DNA of 7,140 nt from the NCBI GenBank assembly GCA_950059165.1, contig CATLUC010000082.1, forward strand, positions 1 through 7,140, in the 5' to 3' direction. This document shows positions 1 to 4,939 of this stretch, piece by piece. The notes beneath the pieces were generated by a model. That model searched no databases and had not been told where the DNA came from. It worked only from the letters and a program-made list of their open reading frames with translations. Both the position numbers and the translations under genes were made by a program. Positions within the stretch are counted from its first letter, which is position 1. Each line of letters begins with the position of its first letter. This stretch comes from an uncultured Clostridium sp. (lineage in GTDB: Bacteria > Bacillota > Clostridia > TANB77 > CAG-508).

Positions 1-969
1 TCTTGGTGTCATTGGTATATTGCGATAGCTTTCCGTAGTTTTTAAATCTCCATCAGTCATAATATGTCCTGTAATATTCATTTCATCATCATATAATGTA
101 ATATCTTTATAGGCATTTTCTACTCTAATTTTGTTTTGATTAAAATGAACAGATTTCCATTTTAAACCACAACCTTCTTCTGGTCGCATACCTGTTTGAA
201 GTAGAGTAGCAAAAAGTAATGCGAATGGTCTTTTATCTTCCTCACATACATCCAGCCATACTTTCTGCCTATCTTCTGGTAAGTAACATACTTTTGCTAC
301 TTTAGCTCTTTTCTTCTTTTGGAATTTCAAATCAAAGTTTGGAACTTCTTTTATTAAGCCTTTTTTATCTTTTGCATAAGTTAATACTGCTCTGATAAGC
401 AAGAATAAATCTTTAGCAAGTCTAGGTGTTTTCTGCCTTTTTTCATTGATATAGTTTTCTACTAAATCCTTACTAATTTCACTCACATGATATTTATCAA
501 AATCTACCATAACATGATTTTTTATTGTATTTATATAAGTTTCAACTGTTTTTAAACCAATCGTTTTATTAGTAGTAGGATTAACTTGATTCTTTTTCCA
601 ATTAAGCCATTCCTTTGCTATATTTGGAAATAAAGTATAATCATCTGCTAGTAACTCTATTTTTCTTTTTGCTTTTTCTTCATTAAATTCAGTAAACTTA
701 TTTAATTCGGATGAACATTCTTCTGTAAATACTTTAACATTAGGAATTGTGCTATTCCTTTTAATATCAAAATATACATCAGTAATTAATTCACCTAACC
801 TTTTTCTTGCCTCTTGTTCACTTCTTGCTGTTCTTGATAATCTTGGATTTTTATCAACTCCTTCCATAATTGAATTTAGGGCTAATGTTACTCTTGCCTC
901 ATAACTATTTCCTTTTTTCCTTATTGTAACTGTTCCTTTAGGTGCTCTTTGTCTATTTATTTTTTCCAT
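1..969 (-). CDS. int: Tyrosine-recombinase (phage/ICE-type) integrase, 3' end beyond window
   Basis: This is a site-specific recombinase that would catalyse integration and excision of a mobile element. I translated 323 codons from the ATG at 967-969 to the window edge with no stop. A GGAAGGAG ribosome binding site sits 7 nt upstream. Residues about 10-60 (GTVTIRKKGNSYEARV and following) resemble the small three-stranded N-terminal domain of Tn916/lambda-type integrases, which binds arm sites. Residues about 110-200 look like the helical core-binding domain. The catalytic domain begins near 228. LLQTGMRPEEGCGLKW carries the first catalytic arginine (R262), and the segment around 307-320 (DGDLKTTESYRNIPM) matches the beta-hairpin that carries the catalytic lysine. 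The HxxR box and the nucleophilic tyrosine would lie left of position 1, so activity cannot be judged. The family usually has about 370-410 residues. It lies 115 bp downstream of the excisionase and is probably co-transcribed with it. Confidence 0.9.
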   Translation of the reverse strand, partial: MEKINRQRAPKGTVTIRKKGNSYEARVTLALNSIMEGVDKNPRLSRTARSEQEARKRLGELITDVYFDIKRNSTIPNVKVFTEECSSELNKFTEFNEEKAKRKIELLADDYTLFPNIAKEWLNWKKNQVNPTTNKTIGLKTVETYINTIKNHVMVDFDKYHVSEISKDLVENYINEKRQKTPRLAKDLFLLIRAVLTYAKDKKGLIKEVPNFDLKFQKKKRAKVAKVCYLPEDRQKVWLDVCEEDKRPFALLFATLLQTGMRPEEGCGLKWKSVHFNQNKIRVENAYKDITLYDDEMNITGHIMTDGDLKTTESYRNIPMTPR

Positions 970-1084
970 TAAATAACTCCTTCCAAATAAGTTTAAAAAA
1001 CTAAATAGTTTAAGGTCACAAAACTTAATATCTAAACATATCTTATCACGTTTAAAACAAGAAATCAGCCCTTTTTACTAATTA

Positions 1085-1294
1085 TTAATAATCATAGTCG
1101 CCATATTCGCCACAGTTCTCCTTAAACCATTTTGGTAACAATTCTTTATTAATGATTATTTTTCTTTTAAATCTAACTGCTGGAAAACCTTTTACTTTAA
1201 CTAATTTCAACATTAAATTTCTACCTATACCTAACATTTCTCTTGCTTCATCTACAGTTAATCCTAACTTTGTATTTTCTTCATTTGTTGTCAA
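1085..1294 (-). CDS. xis: Excisionase / small helix-turn-helix DNA-binding protein, TTG start
   Basis: This is a 69-residue basic protein. The segment LTVDEAREMLGIGRNLMLKLV (residues 12-32) is a MerR/AlpA-like helix-turn-helix, followed by the wing GFPAVRFKRKIIINKELLPKWF, the usual layout of Tn916-type Xis proteins and other HTH_17 excisionases. Such proteins bend DNA at attachment sites and steer the integrase toward excision. The start codon is TTG (1292-1294). AGGAGG lies 9 nt upstream, and the nearby ATG is out of frame, so TTG is the only sensible start. A TTG start would keep expression low. It sits just upstream of the integrase on the same strand and beside the repeat array at 1341-1650, which may contain its binding sites. 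A small transcriptional regulator is the alternative, but the position makes excisionase most likely. Confidence 0.82.
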   Translation of the reverse strand: MTTNEENTKLGLTVDEAREMLGIGRNLMLKLVKVKGFPAVRFKRKIIINKELLPKWFKENCGEYGDYDY

Positions 1295-1340
1295 TGTAGA
1301 TTTCCTCCTTTCTTAAATTAGTAAGAGTAAAATTTTATTC

Positions 1341-1650
1341 TTCTAATAAGTAAATGCCACCTATATTTGCAAAAGGTATAATTTATAAAAAATTTGTTAA
1401 ACTTTTTTACTTCTCACTAGGTAAATGCCACCATTTTTCGAAAAATGAGTAATTTTTTGAAAATTTCTTAAATTTTTTTTGATATTTACTCTTCACTAGG
1501 TATATGTCATCGTTTTTCAAAAAAGGGGTAATTTTCTAAAAATTTCTTTAAATTTTTTATTTTAAATTTCACTCTCCACTAGGTATATGTCATTCAATAT
1601 CCAAAAGTCGGAAAATTTTTGAGAAATTTTTTAAATTGATTCATTTTAAA
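1341..1650. repeat. Array of four imperfect 70-83 bp direct repeats upstream of xis
   Basis: The 446 bp between xis and the next gene hold four direct repeat units. The conserved 11-mers are GTAAATGCCAC at 1350-1360 and 1421-1431, and GTATATGTCAT at 1500-1510 and 1583-1593. Spacing is 71, 79 and 83 bp. Copies 2-4 share the preceding CACTAG. Each core is followed by a TTTTTCRAAAA-like segment (best in copy 2, where CATTTTTCGAAAAATG at 1432-1447 is a perfect 16-bp palindrome). Then comes an AT-rich stretch of the type GTAATTTT..AAAATTTCTTAAATTTTTT. Position next to int/xis suggests integrase arm-type or excisionase sites. An iteron-type origin or repressor operators are alternatives. No spacer-like unique sequences are present, so it is not a CRISPR array. 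Confidence 0.75.
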
Positions 1651-1691
1651 AACAGGTTTGTAATAATTTTATATACTTTTATAGAATTTTT

Positions 1692-1700
1692 TGATATAAT
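1692..1700 (+). promoter_or_regulatory. Extended -10 promoter for the nuclease-like gene
   Basis: TG-A-TATAAT (TG at 1692-1693, TATAAT at 1695-1700) is a perfect -10 hexamer with the extended TGn motif. There is no good -35 at 17 bp. Transcription would begin near 1707, giving a leader of about 34 nt before the ATG at 1741. This rules against the upstream in-frame ATG at 1636 as the translation start. Confidence 0.6.
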
Positions 1701-1740
1701 CTGTGTTAAACAAATAGTAATTTGTAGGGAGAAAGAAATT

Positions 1741-2547
1741 ATGAAAGAAATGATTACTTTTTTTGGAGATATAAATGAAGAGACAGGTGTTATTATGGCA
1801 TTTACTAAAATACATAAAGAATTGGGATTTCCTAAATTAGTGCCATCGTCATCAAGAGGTTTTGATATAGACAATATTTTATACAATGGTAGATATGTAA
1901 CTGTTGAATTTGAATATTTATCAGATAATTTCATCAAACATGGGCATGTTAAAAATATGGTAGAAGGTAGAGATTATGTTGTAATTTGTTGGGAAGATAA
2001 TTGCAAATTATTACAAAAAGTACCTAATCTTTATGAAGTAATTGAATTAAAAAATAAAATTAAAATAAAGAAAGATTTTATGGAGAGTTCGGCAAATAAT
2101 GACGAAATAAAATACATGATATTATCTTATAATCCAGATAATGCTGAAAAAAAAGATTTCTCGGACTGGAAATTTTCTAATTGTTATAGATGTAATAGTA
2201 AATTTAGTAAAGATTATATTCCAGCAGGAAGTAAAGTTTTATTTGCAAGAAATGGATATCTAGTAGGTGGATTTACTGTTGTTAGATATGAAAAAATAAA
2301 TGAGCCTAAAAACGATAATGAATGGTTATTATATAAAAAGTTAACAGACTATCCAATGACATTATATACAAGGTCAATAGAAGAACTAAAATCCTCATTT
2401 ACTAGTGGGCATATATTTTATACGGATTTTTTTGAAATAGAAAATATTAAATTGGAATGGAAAAATTTTATTAAAGACAAAAAGATGTCTCATGATGGTA
2501 GAATCTATATAACTAAAGAACAATATTATAATATAGTTGGTACATAG
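1741..2547 (+). CDS. Putative PD-(D/E)XK nuclease with possible EVE/PUA-like C-terminal domain
   Basis: This is a 268-residue protein. The frame stays open upstream to an ATG at 1636, but the promoter lies inside that stretch, and AGGGAG (1726-1731) is 9 nt before the ATG at 1741, so I take 1741. Residues about 1-100 look like a restriction-endonuclease-like fold: acidic helix (E13, E14), GFDIDNILYNGRYVTVEFEY giving D42/D44 then E56-x-E58, then SDNFIKHGH and DYVVICWEDN. I associate the FEY..S..F..HGH..DYVVCWE pattern with uncharacterised PD-(D/E)XK-type proteins. The usual motif lysine is replaced by glutamate. A lysine-rich linker (about 104-115) leads to a second domain with KVLFARNGYLVGGFTVVRYE (165-184), reminiscent of EVE/ASCH/PUA folds that sense modified bases or RNA. 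A modification-sensing restriction protein is my inference. There is no signal peptide or membrane segment. Confidence 0.6.
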   Translation: MKEMITFFGDINEETGVIMAFTKIHKELGFPKLVPSSSRGFDIDNILYNGRYVTVEFEYLSDNFIKHGHVKNMVEGRDYVVICWEDNCKLLQKVPNLYEVIELKNKIKIKKDFMESSANNDEIKYMILSYNPDNAEKKDFSDWKFSNCYRCNSKFSKDYIPAGSKVLFARNGYLVGGFTVVRYEKINEPKNDNEWLLYKKLTDYPMTLYTRSIEELKSSFTSGHIFYTDFFEIENIKLEWKNFIKDKKMSHDGRIYITKEQYYNIVGT

Positions 2548-2551
2548 TATT

Positions 2552-2572
2552 CTACAAATTACAAGTTTGTAG
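2552..2572 (+). terminator. Short hairpin after the nuclease-like gene; weak terminator or attenuator
   Basis: CTACAAA (2552-2558) and TTTGTAG (2566-2572) form a perfect 7-bp stem with a 7-nt loop, 5 bp after the stop codon, followed by TTTGTT. The stem is AT-rich and the U-tract is broken, so termination would be partial at best. Read-through into the VanZ gene is likely because no clear separate promoter precedes VanZ. Confidence 0.35.
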
Positions 2573-2612
2573 TTTGTTAAAATAATAGTAATTTGAAAGT
2601 GAGATAGATAGT

Positions 2613-3122
2613 ATGAAAAAAAGTAAAAGTAATATCTGGTTGAAGACATTATTTAGTATATATATTATATTGTTAATTTGGATAATATTATTTAGACTTA
2701 ATTTCTCCATTTCTAGTATTCATAGAATTAGAGAGATAAACTTGATTCCATTTTATTATGAAAATGTATATGAAGGAGATATTCCAATTTTTGAGGCGAT
2801 TTTAAATGTTCTTATATTTTTACCATTTGGAATATATCTAAAAATGTTTGGTATTATTAATAAAAAAGCAATTTTATCTGGATTCGTGATTAGTTGTTTA
2901 TTTGAATTGTGTCAATTTATTTTTGAATTTGGTGCAAGTGATATAACAGATATTATTACAAATACTTTAGGAACAATATGTGGAATATATTTATATTCAT
3001 TATTTTGTAAAATCTTTAAAGACAACGATAAAGTAAATAAGATTTTTAAAATAATAGCAACAATAATGTCAACTATTATGATGGCTTTATTCTTATTTTT
3101 ACTAATCAATTCTATTATATAA
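2613..3122 (+). CDS. VanZ-family integral membrane protein
   Basis: A 169-residue hydrophobic protein with about five membrane segments (roughly 8-28, 62-79, 87-105, 117-134 and 144-167). It shows the VanZ family signatures: REINLIPF (40-47), NVLIFLPFG (65-73), ELCQ with E98 and Q101, and SDITDIITNTLG (109-120) with D110, D113 and N117. VanZ of the Tn1546 glycopeptide-resistance cluster gives low-level teicoplanin resistance. Most homologues, including those in Clostridia, have no known reaction, so no resistance claim is made here. The ribosome binding site is weak (GAAAGTGAG, about 9 nt upstream). It lies 65 bp after the nuclease-like gene and shares an 18/20-nt leader segment with it. The two genes probably form one transcription unit ending at the hairpin at 3132-3173. 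Confidence 0.85.
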   Translation: MKKSKSNIWLKTLFSIYIILLIWIILFRLNFSISSIHRIREINLIPFYYENVYEGDIPIFEAILNVLIFLPFGIYLKMFGIINKKAILSGFVISCLFELCQFIFEFGASDITDIITNTLGTICGIYLYSLFCKIFKDNDKVNKIFKIIATIMSTIMMALFLFLLINSII

Positions 3123-3131
3123 ATTACAATT

Positions 3132-3173
3132 CATAGAGCAAGTAATTAAGTTGAAAATTACTTGTTCTTTATG
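3132..3173 (+). terminator. Hairpin terminator after VanZ
   Basis: GAGCAAGTAATT (3136-3147) pairs with AATTACTTGTTC (3156-3167), 12 pairs with one G-U, with an 8-nt loop. CATA (3132-3135) and TATG (3170-3173) can extend the stem past a short bulge. The U-run is only TTT, so efficiency is uncertain, but the placement 9 bp after the VanZ stop is right for a terminator. Confidence 0.5.
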
Positions 3174-3180
3174 CTATAAC
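3151..3180 (+). promoter_or_regulatory. Candidate promoter for the ZIP transporter, overlapping the VanZ terminator
   Basis: TTGAAA (3151-3156), an 18-bp spacer, and TATAAC (3175-3180) preceded by TG-C (extended -10). The -35 lies in the loop of the VanZ hairpin. Initiation near 3187 would give a leader of about 143 nt before the transporter start. I do not recognise a riboswitch there; the only local structure seen is CTTATA..TATAAG near 3260-3285. Confidence 0.35.
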
Positions 3181-3329
3181 GGTAATATTAATTAGTAACT
3201 TATAGGAAGTAATTATCAATGAAAGTATATTAGTAAATGGAGAACCTCACAAAGAGAGATGGCTTATATAGCTTTATAAGAGATTGAAAGAATATAAAAT
3301 GTAATTGATAAATGAAAGGAATGAAGTTT

Positions 3330-4106
3330 ATGCAATTAATCATAGGTTTAATAATACCATTTATAGGAACAACTTTAGGTTCGGCAATGGTATTTTTAAT
3401 GAAAAATAAAATAAATAAAAACGTTGAAAAACTTTTATCAGGTTTTGCAGCAGGAGTAATGATCGCTGCATCTATATGGTCTCTACTTATACCATCAATA
3501 AATATGTCAGAAGAACAAGGCAAGGTAGCTTGGATTCCTGCTACAATCGGTTTTCTATTTGGGATTACATTTTTACTTGTTTTAGATAGTTTGATTCCGC
3601 ATTTGCACTTAAATAATAATAAGCCAGAAGGAATAAAAGCGAAGCTAAAGAACGAAACAATGATGGTACTTGCAGTAACACTTCACAATATACCAGAAGG
3701 AATGGCTATGGGCGTTACTTTAGCAGGTGCTTTAATAGGAAATGTAGGTATAACGATTACAGGAGCAATAGTTTTAGCTGTCGGAATAGCAATACAAAAC
3801 TTTCCAGAAGGGGCAATTATATCAATGCCGTTAAAAGCAGAAGGAGTATCAAAAGGAAAAGCATTCCTTTATGGAACATTGTCTGGAATAGTAGAACCAA
3901 TAGGAACTGTGATTACAATTTTGATTACAAATGTAGTCGTACCAATACTTCCATATTTATTATCATTTGCAGCTGGAGCGATGATTTATGTTGTTGTTGA
4001 AGAATTAATACCAGAATCACAAGCGGGAGAGCATTCTAATATTGGAACAATTGGAGTAGCAATAGGATTCGCAATTATGATGATATTAGATGTAGCTTTA
4101 GGATAG
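3330..4106 (+). CDS. ZIP-family divalent metal (zinc) transporter
   Basis: A ZIP-family (SLC39/ZupT/GufA-like) integral membrane protein that would import Zn2+ or related metals. I choose the ATG at 3330: AAAGGA (3315-3320) lies 9 nt before it, while the upstream ATG at 3312 has no ribosome binding site. This gives 258 residues and about eight membrane helices. From this start, the metal-site motif of helix 4 is HNIPEG (119-124), the helix 5 partner is QNFPEG (156-161), and VVVEELIPES with E224/E225 and a following H235 belongs to the later helices. The cytoplasmic loop between helices 3 and 4 contains HLHL (about 91-94), a short version of the histidine-rich loop of this family. Substrate cannot be fixed from sequence alone. 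No intrinsic terminator was seen before the hsp20 promoter, so read-through into hsp20 is possible. Confidence 0.93.
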   Translation: MQLIIGLIIPFIGTTLGSAMVFLMKNKINKNVEKLLSGFAAGVMIAASIWSLLIPSINMSEEQGKVAWIPATIGFLFGITFLLVLDSLIPHLHLNNNKPEGIKAKLKNETMMVLAVTLHNIPEGMAMGVTLAGALIGNVGITITGAIVLAVGIAIQNFPEGAIISMPLKAEGVSKGKAFLYGTLSGIVEPIGTVITILITNVVVPILPYLLSFAAGAMIYVVVEELIPESQAGEHSNIGTIGVAIGFAIMMILDVALG

Positions 4107-4146
4107 TAGTAAAAATATAGAAAGAATTGTGAAAGTTTTGTGAATT

Positions 4147-4173
4147 TTAGCACTCTACTATTGACACTGCTAA
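4147..4173 (+). promoter_or_regulatory. CIRCE operator (HrcA repressor site) upstream of hsp20
   Basis: TTAGCACTC - 9 bp - CACTGCTAA. The consensus CIRCE is TTAGCACTC-N9-GAGTGCTAA. The left arm matches 9/9, the right arm 7/9 (two G-to-C changes), and the spacer is exactly 9. The site overlaps the -35 of the hsp20 promoter, so bound HrcA should block transcription until heat shock titrates it away. Confidence 0.85.
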
Positions 4174-4188
4174 AAATAGTGATATTAT
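4161..4188 (+). promoter_or_regulatory. Sigma-A-type promoter of hsp20
   Basis: A perfect TTGACA (4161-4166), a 16-bp spacer and TATTAT (4183-4188). The -35 begins in the CIRCE spacer and runs into its right arm. Initiation near 4195 leaves a leader of about 87 nt. Confidence 0.75.
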
Positions 4189-4202
4189 ATAGTTATAAAA
4201 AA

Positions 4203-4258
4203 TAAAAGATATCTTTTAAAAATTAAATATGTGCTACCTAAAAGGGTGTCAACACATA
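4203..4258 (+). other. Structured hsp20 5' leader
   Basis: Between promoter and start codon lie a perfect 16-bp palindrome (TAAAAGATATCTTTTA, 4203-4218) and a hairpin closed by TATGTG/CACATA (4228-4233/4253-4258) with inner stem TACCT-AAAA-GGGTG. UCUUUU (4212-4217) can also pair with AAAGGA (4265-4270) of the ribosome binding site, with one G-U pair. This could be a temperature-sensitive leader, but the evidence is pairing by eye only. Confidence 0.3.
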
Positions 4259-4281
4259 CAAGTGAAAGGAAGTAGATTGAT

Positions 4282-4704
4282 ATGATGATGATACCAAGAA
4301 GAAAAAATGAATTTGATTTATTAGGAGAAATGTTTGCAGATCCATTCTTTACCGAACATGAAAGCAAAATAATGAAAACAGATATCAAGGAGAAAAAAGA
4401 CAAATATTTAATTGATATTGAATTACCAGGATATCAAAAAGAAAACATAAAGATGGAAGTAGAAGATGGGTACTTAACAGTACATGCAGAAATTAATTCT
4501 GATAATGAAGAAAAAGAGGAAGGCAAATTTGTAAGAAGAGAGAGATATTCAGGAGCATGTTCAAGAAGTTTTTATGTTGGAACAGAAGTAAAAAGTGAAG
4601 ATATAAAAGCATCTTTCAAAAACGGAATATTAAAAATAGAAATACCAAAAAAAGAAGAAAAGAAAGAATTACCTGAAAAGAAATATATACAAATTGAAGA
4701 TTAA
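4282..4704 (+). CDS. hsp20: Hsp20 / alpha-crystallin small heat-shock protein
   Basis: A 140-residue cytoplasmic holdase that binds unfolding proteins during heat stress. The start is the first of three tandem ATG codons (4282, 4285, 4288); AGGAAG (4267-4272) is 9 nt before the first. The N-terminal arm (1-30, RRKNEFDLLGEMFADPFF) is short. The alpha-crystallin domain runs from about 31 to 124: TDIKEKKDKYLIDIELPGYQKENIKM style opening, VEDGYLTVHAEI, and the signature FKNGILKIEIPK (A-x-x-x-G-x-L type). The C-terminal tail has YIQIED, with the I-x-I anchor that docks neighbouring subunits in the oligomer. Length is typical (140-150). It has its own CIRCE-controlled promoter and an intrinsic terminator directly after it, so it is a monocistronic heat-shock gene. 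Confidence 0.95.
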   Translation: MMMIPRRKNEFDLLGEMFADPFFTEHESKIMKTDIKEKKDKYLIDIELPGYQKENIKMEVEDGYLTVHAEINSDNEEKEEGKFVRRERYSGACSRSFYVGTEVKSEDIKASFKNGILKIEIPKKEEKKELPEKKYIQIED

Positions 4705-4714
4705 TGCATAATTT

Positions 4715-4754
4715 AAAAAGTTAGATATTTATAAAAAAAATATCCAACTTTTTT
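4715..4754 (+). terminator. Intrinsic terminator of hsp20
   Basis: AAAAAGTT-A-GATATTT (4715-4730) pairs with AAATATC-C-AACTTTTT (4738-4753) with one A/C mismatch. The hairpin ends in six T residues (4749-4754), begins 10 bp after the stop codon, and is flanked by A-rich sequence on the 5' side, so it may also work on the opposite strand. Confidence 0.85.
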
Positions 4755-4770
4755 GCTATAATCCTCCATA

Positions 4771-4796
4771 CAACTTACAAGTTATAGGGTAAGTTG
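4771..4796. repeat. 8-bp inverted repeat in the non-coding region after hsp20
   Basis: CAACTTAC (4771-4778) and GTAAGTTG (4789-4796) are perfectly complementary with a 10-bp gap. It could be an operator or small hairpin. An extended -10 look-alike (TGCTATAAT, 4754-4762) lies just upstream but has no -35. Nothing else is recognisable between 4797 and 4872. Confidence 0.35.
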
Positions 4797-4872
4797 AAAT
4801 TTGATAAAGCCCAAAATGAATAAAAGAAAATTATGGTATTAGCTCTTGTATTTTTTATTATTTTATGTTACA

Positions 4873-4939
4873 TTAAATATAGTCAAAAAATAAGTTTGCA
4901 AATATAATTACTGCAAACTATTGGTATAACTATATTTAA
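4873..4939. repeat. Concentric double inverted repeat centred on 4906
   Basis: The outer arms TTAAATATAGT (4873-4883) and ACTATATTTAA (4929-4939) are an 11-bp perfect inverted repeat. Inside them, GTTTGCA (4894-4900) and TGCAAAC (4912-4918) form a 7-bp perfect inverted repeat. Both have the same centre (4906), which falls in a TATAAT sequence (4903-4908). The 10-bp segments between arms are not complementary. It could be a nested regulator-binding site over a promoter, or the first stem of the RNA that follows. Confidence 0.6.
4922..4930 (+). promoter_or_regulatory. Possible extended -10 promoter for the structured RNA
   Basis: TG-G-TATAAC (4922-4930) would start transcription near 4937, directly before the first large stem. 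A competing candidate is TAGTCA (4880-4885), 17 bp, TATAAT (4903-4908), which would start near 4915. Both lie within the concentric inverted repeat, so the promoter choice is open. Confidence 0.35.

Noticed and set aside
1341..1650. CRISPR array
   Set aside because: Repeat cores are only 11-18 bp, degenerate, and the intervening sequence is itself repeated AT-rich DNA rather than unique spacers; no cas genes nearby.
1636..1740. In-frame upstream ATG at 1636 extending the nuclease-like protein by 35 residues
   Set aside because: No ribosome binding site, a hydrophobic extension that does not fit the protein, and the TGATATAAT promoter lies inside it; AGGGAG supports 1741.
1641..1937. Minus-strand frames within the nuclease-like, VanZ, ZIP and hsp20 genes
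   Set aside because: They are low-complexity shadows of the plus-strand genes, without ribosome binding sites or family signatures.
3222..3304. Decayed coding sequence before the ZIP gene (frame with VNGEPHKERWLI, stop, LYKRLKEYKM; also a 16-codon ATG frame at 3237-3287)
   Set aside because: Too short, interrupted by stops, no ribosome binding site and no recognisable family; treated as transporter leader.
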